64,000 nucleotides of DNA from a virus. Below, piece by piece: positions 27,901 through 37,267 of the stretch. The DNA lies in IMG/VR virus record IMGVR_UViG_3300021963_000063, positions 32,731-96,730 of that record. One strand, given 5' to 3'. Below the pieces are notes generated by a model that did no database searches, was not told the DNA's origin, and was given only the letters and a program-made list of their open reading frames with translations. Every line of letters starts with the position of its first letter. The stretch's first letter is position 1. A program made the translations under genes and the position numbers.

Positions 27901-28848
27901 TATTGAAAAAGACATAACATGGTTTGTCATATTTACAACTAACCTTGGTGAAATTTCAATAAGTTCTAGTGGGATATACTGTCTTGACATTCCATAAACA
28001 AGAATCCTTACACCCTTCATTGTTACAGCCTGTGTTGTATTTTCAGAAAACTGATCTAAATAAGACTGAGAACTTGATGAGCTTACAAAATACCAACTTG
28101 TTCCATTATAAGATATCTCAATTTTTCCATTAATTCCAGCAGTGGTTGCAGATGAGGATCTATCAATTGCTGTTACCCAGTTATTACTTGTATTTAGATA
28201 TTGAATCTTAAATTTATTTGGATATCCTTTATCTTTTTGAGTTTTAATTGTTATCTTGTTAGCTTTAAAGCTATTTGAGTAAACAACAAAAGGATTAGCA
28301 TTTGATATGTTTAAAGAAGAGTTAGATAAGCCAACATTGGCATTATCTAAACTTCTATAAGAATTCCAATACTTAAAGGATGAGTCTGCAGATACTGGGT
28401 ATAGCCTAGTTTCTGAATTAGAAAAATTTGCCTGTTTAGTATAATTGCTATTAGATATAATTCTTCCAGGTGTGCTGTCTTTATATCCATTAATTGCTAC
28501 TCCGTGAATAAGACCAGCATCTGGTCTATTTGGTTTAAAGCATTCTCTTAATGGGCTTACCTTTAATCTATCATCATTATCAGTATAGATGTTACCTATG
28601 TCATCCGAACCAAATGCATTTTTATCATTTCCATTATCCCATCCACTTGCCGTGTAAGTTTGTGGAACAGCTGAGGGTGCACCAGTGTAGCATCCAAGCT
28701 TTGCAATCTCATAGTATGAATTCATATTGAACTCAGCAACTACAACATGAGATGATTTAAGAGATGCCTCTGTATCAAATAATAAATCTACAGAACTATT
28801 TCCTGTGGTTTTCACTAGACCTCCACCAAAGAAATATTTACATTCCAA
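24925..28848 (-). CDS. Large minor tail protein (tail tip hub / tail-associated)
   Basis: A 1307-aa beta-rich protein placed after the distal-tail-like protein, the usual place of the tail-associated hub. The segment around residues 430-560 (EAQAPNLLIGYKNPLK-like, then FTVAEALNDIATSVQLSMFM) looks like hub gp27-like domains. A region near 880-1060 looks like a concanavalin/LamG sandwich (LRLVMTDGDPKKD and GRLFKIIDK-like strands). The C-terminal part includes LGDKVGVFYSDAGYSV. No enzymatic motif was found. The name is inferred from gene order. Confidence 0.62.
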   Translation of the reverse strand: MECKYFFGGGLVKTTGNSSVDLLFDTEASLKSSHVVVAEFNMNSYYEIAKLGCYTGAPSAVPQTYTASGWDNGNDKNAFGSDDIGNIYTDNDDRLKVSPLRECFKPNRPDAGLIHGVAINGYKDSTPGRIISNSNYTKQANFSNSETRLYPVSADSSFKYWNSYRSLDNANVGLSNSSLNISNANPFVVYSNSFKANKITIKTQKDKGYPNKFKIQYLNTSNNWVTAIDRSSSATTAGINGKIEISYNGTSWYFVSSSSSQSYLDQFSENTTQAVTMKGVRILVYGMSRQYIPLELIEISPRLVVNMTNHVMSFSISSSIGDSQYGLPLGSLVSSNGSMVLSNETRIFDKMNPDSIFTYVKDSSVANYELETMLRANVKFVFYQILINDLNEYAVPIKTMYSTQWSQASEFTTSVNLEDYIKFFRETQAPNLLIGYKNPLKSSLAIRMLLDNIGYNKFSFETKDGIDPEMNFFYSSNDFTVAEALNDIATSVQLSMFMDADNNFVVMTKDRISSRTAFDINSAEIRGKNYWFIGNQPVSSDAEYSYIDGKFSNIESISETSIPPVTDGTIQYKIINIKKEPTALAEEFDPVKRQELIDRASTSPTTVLTELSYVPGILWEATQSDSSQSVLISAILEKSMSKDGRPLKALSGKTIPAINEEDAIRKAFGTIYQNPGYTDDDLLINIDNDSAYLFLQSNKYEGYVYINNEVIKYNGILVSVTEPAKSYSRFIFNQDELESLRGTIPSGSKVLPKALIVYMNFKFVGKPTLSDSSFRYTIQSDGRAQNGTSAQKHVARSSSDFNDDWKHMSTIIADKKLDGLGNREASLSYTLNGNQSGYARLSGPSSLKKENQKPGAAVKNLQIDDYGQRFIHGYSNNLEAIPEAVGTRMRLVMTDGDPKKDTSSHIAGIAMHLTDSGIVGDGKYMSGYFLEVAPSRDGEATGNIRLYRMTTTSNTTECFVLGTARANISTTNFIGSISENSKSLKDGVTATIFELDLKCKVVNKKGSKFDLEFSVYWQGERLFKIIDKNASRLPRTNRIGMFVRDDSQAIYDHIYAYSDAENKITSSFEDSLGYRQMSVGKAVKMAAIGSQNNKKVYFEDFATMAREIKKFDVKFDSPTFTSSMIDFSSVSSDYLVKNYYPNAFGAKFWVYNTSNSTITLGEDSLTPLFISGIKLDYIADGEISLKKYIEDLEDNNEYDILQNRLYQNKQMYGDVSVGIASEYIATERQAEKMMQWIVKNASQERKELNISAFCNPLLELGDKVGVFYSDAGYSVDDIGNKTYVVAEINREVNEAGPTTSIVIRECP

Positions 28849-29336
28849 AGATCGTTGTAGTGCCCTCTTCTAGACACGGAATAATCAAAAGACTGGAAAA
28901 ATACATGATACATTTCTGCGGAAACATCTACATTGTCTGATGCATCTGTATCATATACAAGCAACATCCAGAAATCTCCAGTATTTGTTTCATGCCAATT
29001 TTTAATGTCCAGACCTGCACCAAATGTGTCTGAGGTTAGTGATTCTGAACCATTTAATTTTCTTGATGGAATATCCGACCAAGATGTGGAGAATGTTTTC
29101 TTATCTGCAACATGGTATGAACGCATGGTGCCATCAATCATTCTTCTTTTATATTCAATTCTTTCTGGGTTAATTTGCAAAGGAGCTCTATTGTCATCTG
29201 TTAAATATAAAGTAGTTCCACCTTTGAAGTCCCACTTATTTGCATTTATGCCAATGCCTTCTTCTGGCTCTACAGTAGAAAAAACAATTAGAGAGGGTCT
29301 TCTCCAAACTTTATTTAATGAACTATATGTTGCCAT
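28815..29336 (-). CDS. Distal tail-like protein
   Basis: A 173-aa protein located between the tape measure and the large tail-tip protein, where the distal tail (Dit-like) protein lies in siphophages. It has Trp-rich beta strands and ends in SVSRRGHYNDLWNVNISLVEV, a typical terminal strand. Its ATG overlaps the tape measure stop by one base and its end overlaps the next gene by 34 nt. Confidence 0.6.
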   Translation of the reverse strand: MATYSSLNKVWRRPSLIVFSTVEPEEGIGINANKWDFKGGTTLYLTDDNRAPLQINPERIEYKRRMIDGTMRSYHVADKKTFSTSWSDIPSRKLNGSESLTSDTFGAGLDIKNWHETNTGDFWMLLVYDTDASDNVDVSAEMYHVFFQSFDYSVSRRGHYNDLWNVNISLVEV

Positions 29337-32300
29337 TACCCTATGCTCCTGCTAAACTTTCTTCTATTCATTTCTGAATTAATTAATTGAGCTGCTCTAT
29401 CTGCTGCCTGTTTAGGATCATTAACACCATTTACAGTAACATTAATCTGTGGTGAACTTGATACCATGCTACCATTCATTATACCACCACTAGCCATTGC
29501 TGGAACATTATATTTAATTGGAACAACTTTACCACCTGAACCATAAGGCATCACGATTTCAGGACCATTTTCACCAACCATGTAAGGTTTATTCATTGTC
29601 ATTGATCCACCGAACCTGCGACCAACTAAGGATGCAACTCCATCCTTAATAACCTTATTGTATGTAGCTTCAGTAGTTCCCATTGCTGTTGCGATTTGAG
29701 CAACAGATGCTTCAAGTTGTGTATCTGATTGTGAGATTTCTTGTGTTCCAGTTGGACCATTGTAGTTTCCGCTAATGGCAGCCAGAGGGTTCATTCTTCT
29801 TCCACCCTTAAAAACTTCAAAGTGAAGGTGTGGTCCCGTTGAGTTTCCTGAATTTCCAGAAAGGGCAACAACTTCTCCTTGAGATACATTTCCAGTTTTT
29901 AATACTTTTCCAAGGTGGGCATATTTTGTTTTCCATCCATTTCCAGTAATTGTTAATAATCTTCCGTAGCTGGCTAAACCGTCACCATAATTTCTTCCAG
30001 CCATTGGGTTTGATGCTGAGTTTATTCCATTTGGATCCATTTTAATAGTTTGAGATTCAACATTTCCACTGTGTGCTGCAACAACAGATGCTCCTGTTGG
30101 ACCGCTAAAGTCTGTTCCAAGGTGTCCGTTGTCTCCGTAAGGATATCCCTTGTTTGCTCCATAACTAATTGGTTTTACAATTCCACCATCAGCAAACTTT
30201 TGCTCGTTAATAGCATCCATCATGCCTACGCCATACTCATCTACTGCAGATGCTTGCACAACATATTCTCCATTAGATAAGCGAGCAGGGATTAAATCAG
30301 CCTTTGGTCCACCTGCACCTGAAATGTATCCCCCCGATGCGTAGCCTCCCTTTGATTCTCCACCAGATGTAGGACCATTTGATCCTGATCCAGAGTTTCC
30401 TGCAGTTGTTCCTGTTGTAGTATAGGCAGAAGATCCTTCACCACCATTTGAGTTTTGAACTCCATAGGTCTGCTTCATGTATGCCTGACCAGCTGCTATT
30501 GCTTCTTCAATAGTTTTACCCTTTGCTAATTCAGCAATTGCAATTTGAACGGCTACAACTTTTCCAGCTTCTGTTGCTGCTTTGCTATACCCACCCATCA
30601 TTGAGTCAAATGCTCCACCAGACATTGTGCTTAATGAGCTCCAAGCACCTTGCTGATCCTGTAAAGATTTCATTTCTACAGCATTTGCTGCTACAAGAGC
30701 ATCTCTTTGGGCTTGAATTGCTTCCAGTCTATTTTGATGACGCTCATCTTCTGTTGCAGCTAGTTCTTGTTCTTTCTTTATTTCTTCTTGTTTTGCATCT
30801 ACTGCTGCTTGTCTTCTATCATCAATAGCTTTTATTTCAGATTCAAAACCAAATTGTTGTGCTGCTCCAGCCATGTTTTCTTGTGCCTGAACAAATCCAA
30901 ATACGTCTCCACTTGCAAGTGACTTTAAGCCACCAACTGCGGTATCTCTTTGTTGATTTGCAAAATCATCTGCTCTTTGTTCATCCTGAAGTGCCTTAAT
31001 ATAAGCATCAGCACTCTTATTAATTTCTTCAATTTCATCTTGCTTTTGCTTAATAAATTTTTCATGTGCTTTTTGAGCATTTTCATATCTTTTATTTTCA
31101 GCTTCTGTTGCATTTTCATTAGCAATTATCTCTTGATCAAATTTTGCTTGTTGTGCTGTTATTTGCTTATCAAGATCTTTAAGGGCAGCTTCAGCTGCTT
31201 CTTTATTTTGAATATCAATATTTATTTTAACATCTCTATTTCTTTCGACCTCATCAAGAATTGAATTGACTTTTTCTATGTCTCCTTCTGCAAGAGCAAC
31301 ACTGATAATTCTTTGCTGAGACTCATTAATAATTCCTTGCTGTTCTGCATTCATAATTCTTGTTCCAAGAACTAGGTCTTGTTGTTGTTGGTCTTCAGTT
31401 TTTGTGTATCCATCTTCTGTTGTAGTACCAAATAGTTGTTCTAGGGTGGAACCCATTCCACTTTGAGTTCCATAGGCTGCAGCTGCTGCTTCTTTTAATG
31501 CCTCTGCACCTAAAGTAACCTGATCAGCATTAAAGTTGCTCATATTATTAATTAAATTATTTAATGCGTCTAACTGATCTTCTGGGGGAGCAAACTGAAT
31601 AACATCTAATGATCCAGCCATCGACTCTTTAAATGCTTCCTTTGCTCCTGCATCAAATACACCAAAATCTTTTTGTGAGGTTAATGCTTTTAGCTGTGCA
31701 TCTTGAGCAGCTTTAAAAACTTCATTAATATTGTCACTGTTCATTTGTTCAAGCTGAGGTCTCATGTCACTAAGAACACTTAATATATCATCTCCACCTT
31801 CTCTTGCAATTGTTGTAATGATTTCATTTGCATCTTCAACGCTTACACCCTGTTGTCTTAAAGTGGCATACTTAGTAATTAATTGACCCTTTACGTTATC
31901 TATATTTTTCTTATTTTCTTCATCACTAAGATATGGGCTTATTCCTTCTGTTTTTTCTTGAAGATTTGCAATTAAAGCTGAGTTATCTTCTTTAATAGCA
32001 GCTTTCTTTTCTTCAGAAACTACTGTTGATTTTGTTTCAGTAAAGCCAATTCCTAGGTCTTTTGTAAGCTGTGCATTTTCTTTAATTTTATCATTAATTT
32101 TAGTTAGCTCATAGCCATAGGCTTGTGCTGTCTTGGCACCAACAGAGAATGCTTGTTCTGCTGATTTTCTTGCTTCTTCAACTTCTTTTTTGTATTTCAT
32201 CCATGCTGCTGCTCCAAGTGCAATTGCTGCAACTGCAATTAGTCCAGGTCCAGACATTAAGGCACCCATTGCAAGTCTACCTGCACCACCTGCCATTTGA

Positions 32301-35300
32301 GCACCACGACCAAGAACTCCAGAAGTTTTACCAGCTGCACCAGTTCCCTTAATGGCTTCTAAGCCACTAGCTCTTTTACCAGCACCACGTTCAAGCACTC
32401 CTGACAATGATTGTGCATTTAATTTTTTACCGAACATATCCACTACACCAGATAGTGCTGATATCGTAAAGGATGCTGCAGCAAGATTATTAGAAAACTT
32501 TGCAAGACCTTCATTTGTTGGAGCAAGCATTGGCATAAAACTAGCCATCATACCAACTGCACCCGTACCTGCAGATATTCTTTGATTTTTTGAGAATCCT
32601 GAACTTTGTCTTACTTCATCAGGACTGCCACCTTCTTGGAATCTTGGTGCTTGGTTAAAGTTTATGTCTTCTAACATTCCACCATATTGTTTAGCAGCCT
32701 TCTTATTTACTACAAACTCTCCTGGCTCTAATAAAGCAGGAACTCTGTCTCCAGTTCCCTTTCCAGGAACCCATGGACCACCAGATTGCATACCAGCTAT
32801 GCCACCAACCTGTCTAGCCATCATTCCAATTCCAGTAGTTCTTGCAAATCTTCCAGTTACTGGGTTTCTAAGTCTAGGCTGTGATGCTGATTGTGTTACT
32901 GGCAAACCCATAAGTTTTGAAATTGATGGATGAATGCTTCTAGATCTTTCTGCTTCTGGTCTAAATTGTCTTCCTAACTCGTTTAAATATATTTTTTTAA
33001 TTCTTCCAGATGATGACTGTCTTTCGCCTTCATAAAAAACCTGACCGTCTTTTTCAAAAACTAAAACATCAGATTCTCTTCCTCCAGAAGATTTTAAAAT
33101 TGAGTCTTGAATTGTTTTTGGTGCTTGTGAAAATGGAATAATACTTTGAGAAAATCCTCTTTCTAATAACTTAGATCTACTTATTCCAACAGAGAATTCT
33201 TTTACATATTCTTGTCTAGAAAATAGGTCGGAAATTCTTTTCTTTCCAGACTCATATCTTAAATCTTTAGTCTTTTTATAAATCATTTGATCATTTACTA
33301 AATCATCTCCTAGTGCTGTTAGATACCTAGCTACCCTTGATTTAAATGTTCTAGCAATTGATTTAGCTTCATTTTCACTTAATCCATTTGATACCATTCT
33401 TTGTATCATTGCATCTTCTGACCCTGGTGAGTTAATTTCTTTTAATAAATCTGATGCTTTAACGCTTGGAGAATTTTTATTTAAATCTGAATTATATTGA
33501 CTATAAAATCCTAAATCTAAATATTCTTTTCCTATACCTCCAAAATCATTTGGGGGATACATATGAGCAAAGGCTCCACCATTTTGAAATCTTGGAACTC
33601 CATTGTTTATATCCTCTAATAAACCGCCATATTGCTTTGCTGCATTTCTATTTACAACAAATTCTCCAGGCTCAAGTAATGCCTTTACCCTATCTCCACT
33701 TCCAGATCCTGGAACCCATGAACCTTGTTGTCTTCTAATTGGTGATCCAGGAGGTGGCTTTCCACCCCTTCTTGGAGGATTAACTAATGGTGTGCTTGTA
33801 AATGCACCTGGAGTTGCAGATTTTTGTGCAATAAGAGTAGCATTATAATCTCTCATTAATTGAACTAATCTAGTCATTGCTGTAGCTTGATTTTGGATAG
33901 AAACAGTTAGTGTGTCTGTTGCTTTTGCTGCTGCAATTTGTTGATCATCAAGTAAGCTAAATTGTTTTGTTGGAAGACCAGCAAGTCTTCTACCTAAGTT
34001 AACAAATCCCATTGCACCCTTAGTTACATATCCAAGGAAGTTAGCGAGTACACCAGTGATCATAACTACTGGTCCTGCAATTGCAGTTAATCCTGCTGCA
34101 AATTTTAAGAAATTCTTAACTGGTTCTGGAAGACCCTTGCCAATTTCTATAACTCTTTCCATGAAATTTGCAAACTTTTCCATAAATGGAATTACTGCTC
34201 TTGTAATTGTTTCGCCAACTGGGAGTAGGGATGCTTTAATTCCTTCCATGGCACGTTGGAATCTCATGGATGTAGATTCTGTTAAAGTTTTAATTTCAGA
34301 GTCAGCAATTTTTGCAAGTTCTTCAGAAGAAGCACCCATCAATTTCATAACTTCAACTGTTTGTGATCCCTGTGCATTAAGGTTATCAAATAGTGCAGAA
34401 ATTCTAGCAAACTGATATTTACCAAAAAGTTGTTCAATAATCTTTGCTTTACCAAAATCATCAAGAGTTTGAAGTGATGCTTGGAACTCTAAAAGGGTTG
34501 GCATTAACTGTCCCTTGTTTCTGGTTACAATACCCTCAAGATCAATACCATATTGCTTTGCAACCGCAGAACCTGCTTTAGTTGGATTGATAAGAGAGGC
34601 AAGACCAGACTTTAATGCGTTAGCACTTTCAGCAGCATTGATGCCACCTTCTTTCATTGCTACAAGCAAAACAGAAAGATCTTTAACATCTCCACCAAGG
34701 GAGTTCATTACTGGTCCAACCTTTGGAATTGCTGTAGTTAAGTCTTGCAAAGATACAGAAGTTTGGTTTTCTACTGCGTTTAAGAAGTCAATAGATTCTG
34801 CTAATTCTTTAGTGCTCATGTTGAAAGCATTTTGCAAAGAAAGGGTTGTTGCCATAGCATCTTGTCTATCAAGTTCACCAAGAACTGCTAGTCTTGATGT
34901 TTGCTTAACAGAATCAACTAACTTTTTACCTTCAAGACCAGTTGCAGCTAAGTCTGCAGCAAGACCTGCAGTTTCTTTTGCTGCTATACCGTAGCTCTTG
35001 GCAATATCAATTGCAACTGCTTGAATAGCATTTCGCATTTCCATGGATGCTTCTTTTGTTGTTCCAACAAGGTCTGCACCATATACTTTTTGGAATCTTG
35101 TTAGTTCTTTATCAACATCGTTAAATGCTTTAATTGTTGTTGATGCAAATATTGTCATTGGAACGGTAAGACCTACTGTAAGCTGTCTACCTGCCCATTG
35201 GGTATTTTTACCCCAGTTAATTAACTGTGTTGCACCGTCTTGAATAAGTCTATTAAATATATCAAATTGTTTTCTAGCAACTTGTAACTGATTATTCATA

Positions 35301-35734
35301 TCAGTCATGTCAAGTCGCATTGGGGTTACAAGAATACCCTTACGTCTTCCCTCAGCATCCATGCCAAGTTCAACTAGTTGACCTTTTGTTCTTCTTACCT
35401 GATCTTCAGCAAGTTTTCTTGCATTACTATTTTGAGAAAATGCTCTAGAAGCTTCTCTGTAGTAATCTCTTAATTTTAGCTTGCTCTTATCAAGAGCTTT
35501 TCCAAAATTATCTAAGTCAGATGTAATAGTTACAGTTTTTGTACTAAAGCCACCAATTTGACCTGCTGCTGCTGTAAAGGTATTGGCAATATCGTTTCTT
35601 AATACACGAGCATTTTTATCTAAAGAGTTAAATGACGTGTTTAATACACTAAGCTCTTTGGATAGAGCTTTAATTTGTGATAAGGCTGATCCAAAGTCTG
35701 CATCATAATTAAATGTAGCATTTACATCAGCCAT
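29336..35734 (-). CDS. Tape measure protein with M23 peptidase domain
   Basis: A 2132-aa tail length ruler, the longest gene here. N-terminal helices (SALSQIKALSKELSVLN) and a TP901-like core (AETAGLAADLAATGLEGKKL, with VSLQDLTTAIPKVGPVMNSL) precede membrane-spanning hydrophobic stretches and coiled coils. Three repeats with GDRVxALLEPGEFVVN-type cores lie near residues 680, 990 and 1810. Near 1873-1975 an M23 metallopeptidase has HLGTD and HLHFEV zinc ligands, so the tail tip probably cuts host peptidoglycan during DNA entry. Length predicts a tail of about 300 nm if 1.5 angstrom per residue holds. Confidence 0.93.
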   Translation of the reverse strand: MADVNATFNYDADFGSALSQIKALSKELSVLNTSFNSLDKNARVLRNDIANTFTAAAGQIGGFSTKTVTITSDLDNFGKALDKSKLKLRDYYREASRAFSQNSNARKLAEDQVRRTKGQLVELGMDAEGRRKGILVTPMRLDMTDMNNQLQVARKQFDIFNRLIQDGATQLINWGKNTQWAGRQLTVGLTVPMTIFASTTIKAFNDVDKELTRFQKVYGADLVGTTKEASMEMRNAIQAVAIDIAKSYGIAAKETAGLAADLAATGLEGKKLVDSVKQTSRLAVLGELDRQDAMATTLSLQNAFNMSTKELAESIDFLNAVENQTSVSLQDLTTAIPKVGPVMNSLGGDVKDLSVLLVAMKEGGINAAESANALKSGLASLINPTKAGSAVAKQYGIDLEGIVTRNKGQLMPTLLEFQASLQTLDDFGKAKIIEQLFGKYQFARISALFDNLNAQGSQTVEVMKLMGASSEELAKIADSEIKTLTESTSMRFQRAMEGIKASLLPVGETITRAVIPFMEKFANFMERVIEIGKGLPEPVKNFLKFAAGLTAIAGPVVMITGVLANFLGYVTKGAMGFVNLGRRLAGLPTKQFSLLDDQQIAAAKATDTLTVSIQNQATAMTRLVQLMRDYNATLIAQKSATPGAFTSTPLVNPPRRGGKPPPGSPIRRQQGSWVPGSGSGDRVKALLEPGEFVVNRNAAKQYGGLLEDINNGVPRFQNGGAFAHMYPPNDFGGIGKEYLDLGFYSQYNSDLNKNSPSVKASDLLKEINSPGSEDAMIQRMVSNGLSENEAKSIARTFKSRVARYLTALGDDLVNDQMIYKKTKDLRYESGKKRISDLFSRQEYVKEFSVGISRSKLLERGFSQSIIPFSQAPKTIQDSILKSSGGRESDVLVFEKDGQVFYEGERQSSSGRIKKIYLNELGRQFRPEAERSRSIHPSISKLMGLPVTQSASQPRLRNPVTGRFARTTGIGMMARQVGGIAGMQSGGPWVPGKGTGDRVPALLEPGEFVVNKKAAKQYGGMLEDINFNQAPRFQEGGSPDEVRQSSGFSKNQRISAGTGAVGMMASFMPMLAPTNEGLAKFSNNLAAASFTISALSGVVDMFGKKLNAQSLSGVLERGAGKRASGLEAIKGTGAAGKTSGVLGRGAQMAGGAGRLAMGALMSGPGLIAVAAIALGAAAWMKYKKEVEEARKSAEQAFSVGAKTAQAYGYELTKINDKIKENAQLTKDLGIGFTETKSTVVSEEKKAAIKEDNSALIANLQEKTEGISPYLSDEENKKNIDNVKGQLITKYATLRQQGVSVEDANEIITTIAREGGDDILSVLSDMRPQLEQMNSDNINEVFKAAQDAQLKALTSQKDFGVFDAGAKEAFKESMAGSLDVIQFAPPEDQLDALNNLINNMSNFNADQVTLGAEALKEAAAAAYGTQSGMGSTLEQLFGTTTEDGYTKTEDQQQQDLVLGTRIMNAEQQGIINESQQRIISVALAEGDIEKVNSILDEVERNRDVKINIDIQNKEAAEAALKDLDKQITAQQAKFDQEIIANENATEAENKRYENAQKAHEKFIKQKQDEIEEINKSADAYIKALQDEQRADDFANQQRDTAVGGLKSLASGDVFGFVQAQENMAGAAQQFGFESEIKAIDDRRQAAVDAKQEEIKKEQELAATEDERHQNRLEAIQAQRDALVAANAVEMKSLQDQQGAWSSLSTMSGGAFDSMMGGYSKAATEAGKVVAVQIAIAELAKGKTIEEAIAAGQAYMKQTYGVQNSNGGEGSSAYTTTGTTAGNSGSGSNGPTSGGESKGGYASGGYISGAGGPKADLIPARLSNGEYVVQASAVDEYGVGMMDAINEQKFADGGIVKPISYGANKGYPYGDNGHLGTDFSGPTGASVVAAHSGNVESQTIKMDPNGINSASNPMAGRNYGDGLASYGRLLTITGNGWKTKYAHLGKVLKTGNVSQGEVVALSGNSGNSTGPHLHFEVFKGGRRMNPLAAISGNYNGPTGTQEISQSDTQLEASVAQIATAMGTTEATYNKVIKDGVASLVGRRFGGSMTMNKPYMVGENGPEIVMPYGSGGKVVPIKYNVPAMASGGIMNGSMVSSSPQINVTVNGVNDPKQAADRAAQLINSEMNRRKFSRSIG

Positions 35735-36111
35735 TATTCACCACTCCTTAGTATTGCATAACCAATTCCCATGTCAGGCGTTAAACCAAGTTCTGCTGCA
35801 CCAGTAATATTTTCGTTACTGGTCAGCTTTGATAGAGCCCTTGCCTGTATTTCTTGAAATGTCGATGGCTTGTCTGTAGAGTCAGAAGAAGTATTGTCAG
35901 AATCTAAATCTACTCCTTGCATTGCTGCAATGAATTTATTTTTTCTATTTTCTACTTTGTACATTGCTTTTAATGTTGCTGTTAACTCAGGCATTGAGAT
36001 ACTTTCCTCAAGTTCTTCGTAGTCTTTCCAGTGTCCAAGCAAAAATACTTCTGCCTCTAGCTCCGCAAGATCTAGTTCGTTCCAACCAGTTCCTGAGCCA
36101 TCGCTACGAGG
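35734..36111 (-). CDS. Tail assembly chaperone, -1 frameshift extension (T-like part)
   Basis: This frame is open through the end of the upstream chaperone gene and has no good start of its own. It is reached by -1 slippage at 36111..36117 and adds 125 residues (beginning PRSDGSGTGWNELDLAELEAE) to the first 99 residues of the 0-frame product, giving a fusion of about 224 aa. This mirrors the G/GT arrangement of lambda-like tails, where the fusion loads onto the tape measure. It abuts the tape measure start by one base. Confidence 0.85.
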   Translation of the reverse strand, partial: PRSDGSGTGWNELDLAELEAEVFLLGHWKDYEELEESISMPELTATLKAMYKVENRKNKFIAAMQGVDLDSDNTSSDSTDKPSTFQEIQARALSKLTSNENITGAAELGLTPDMGIGYAILRSGE

Positions 36112-36407
36112 TTTGGGTCGTTCAGCTTGATTTCAGCAGCCACCTCCAAGATTTTATACATTGTCTGGATGTCAAGTGCATTTTCAAGTGCATCTCTATC
36201 TCCAGCAAGTTCTGCGTTGTACTGTTTGAAGGCAATTTGGGTGCAATTGATTAGAGTGTTTAAGAACTCATCTTCATCTTTTGCTTCCTGTGCTTTTTGC
36301 CATTCTTTCATTAGTTCTCTTAGGTTCTTTAAGTTTAAAGGCTTGATGTTTACTACTGTGCCGTCTAGAAGTTCTAGCTCTACACTTTCATATACTTTGG
36401 TTGCCAT
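36072..36407 (-). CDS. Tail assembly chaperone (G-like, 0 frame)
   Basis: A 111-aa helical protein lying between the major tail protein and the tape measure, the position of tail assembly chaperones. It starts MATKVYESVELELLDGTVVNIK and is largely alpha-helical afterward (LRELMKEWQKAQEAK). A canonical slippery heptamer near its end produces the longer fusion. AAAGGAG precedes the ATG. Not a virion component in related phages. Confidence 0.85.
   Translation of the reverse strand: MATKVYESVELELLDGTVVNIKPLNLKNLRELMKEWQKAQEAKDEDEFLNTLINCTQIAFKQYNAELAGDRDALENALDIQTMYKILEVAAEIKLNDPNLVAMAQELVGTN
36111..36117 (-). promoter_or_regulatory. -1 programmed frameshift site
   Basis: On the minus strand the bases read C CCA AAC in the 0 frame, a perfect X XXY YYZ slippery heptamer (X=C, Y=A, Z=C). 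It lies 13 codons before the 0-frame stop, and the -1 frame is open from there into the 125-residue extension. No clear downstream pseudoknot was identified by eye. Confidence 0.82.
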
Positions 36408-36456
36408 TTTTTCTCCTTTGGATTCTCTTTAATTATATAGCATTTATTGTTATAAC

Positions 36457-36490
36457 ATAATAGGGTAGGCATTTCTGCCTACCCTATTAT
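36457..36490 (-). terminator. Intrinsic terminator after major tail protein
   Basis: A perfect 14-bp inverted repeat (ATAATAGGGTAGGC, six-base loop, then its complement) lies 18 bp after the major tail protein stop and before the chaperone gene. The downstream tract is only moderately T-rich. Partial termination here would keep tail-tube RNA high relative to the chaperone and tape measure. Confidence 0.8.
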
Positions 36491-36507
36491 ACATTATTAA
36501 GTTATGT

Positions 36508-37182
36508 TTACGCTGGTGTGAAAACTCTATCAATGATTTTTCCGTATGCTGCATTGCCATCTGACGCTGCTGCATTAACTGAAGACGCTAGAAGACGGAA
36601 GGAAACAGGGAAAACTGTTGCTTCGTTTCTTCTAATGCCAACGGTTACAGTGTCCATAGAAAGAGCACGATAAGCTAAGTAGACTCGTTCTACTACTTCA
36701 CCTGATGTTGTCTTTGATTCTGGACCTGGACCAACAATTGCGATTGAACGCTCTAGTGGAGTATATCCAAGAGATCCACCGTTAATTGTGAAAGTCTGAA
36801 TGTCTGCAGTTGATGCACCGCTAAGGTCATCTGAATCTGCACCAAGAACGATAAGCATGTTTTCTAGTGTTGCTTCTGTAAGGGTTGTGTTAACCATTAC
36901 TCTCTGACCTTGCTTGAAGATCTTTGCAACGTCAAGAAGCTGATCAACTTGAACTTCACCGAAGTCTGGTTCAAAAGAAAGTTCAGCACCTTCCGATGTG
37001 TAACCTACTGATTTCCAGTCTGTTGAGTCAACATTAGCTGGGTCTGTCAAACGCTTGACTGAGCCAGATAGGGTCGAACTCGCTGCTGGTAGAGTATTTT
37101 CTCCGTATTCTGTGCCTGTAACTGCTCCTACATAAAGAGCACCAGCACCTACGATAATATTTTTTGCATTACCAATTGCCAT
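36508..37182 (-). CDS. Major tail tube protein
   Basis: A 224-aa protein in the tube-protein position before the chaperones. The sequence is beta-rich with few Cys/Trp and contains SVGYTSEGAELSFEPDFGEVQVD near residues 60-82, a pattern typical of siphophage tail tube subunits. AGGAGGT precedes the ATG, and a strong terminator follows it, consistent with high expression. Confidence 0.85.
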   Translation of the reverse strand: MAIGNAKNIIVGAGALYVGAVTGTEYGENTLPAASSTLSGSVKRLTDPANVDSTDWKSVGYTSEGAELSFEPDFGEVQVDQLLDVAKIFKQGQRVMVNTTLTEATLENMLIVLGADSDDLSGASTADIQTFTINGGSLGYTPLERSIAIVGPGPESKTTSGEVVERVYLAYRALSMDTVTVGIRRNEATVFPVSFRLLASSVNAAASDGNAAYGKIIDRVFTPA

Positions 37183-37249
37183 AGTGTATTTTTACACCTC
37201 CTGTCATTTATTAAGATATGACTTGCTGTGGTCTTGCTTCCTCAAGTTA

Positions 37250-37258
37250 ATAGTACCA
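37250..37258 (-). promoter_or_regulatory. Possible extended -10 promoter for major tail gene
   Basis: Leftward TGG-TACTAT forms an extended -10; no convincing -35 stands 16-18 bp upstream. It lies in the 85-bp gap before the major tail gene. Presence of a dedicated promoter would fit the strong terminator downstream, but the motif is weak. Confidence 0.35.
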
Positions 37259-37267
37259 CGATTAGTT

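Noticed and set aside
34515-34994. Rightward 159-aa open frame inside the tape measure
   Set aside because: Composition and position are those of an antisense shadow of helical coding sequence; no start signals and no recognisable domain.
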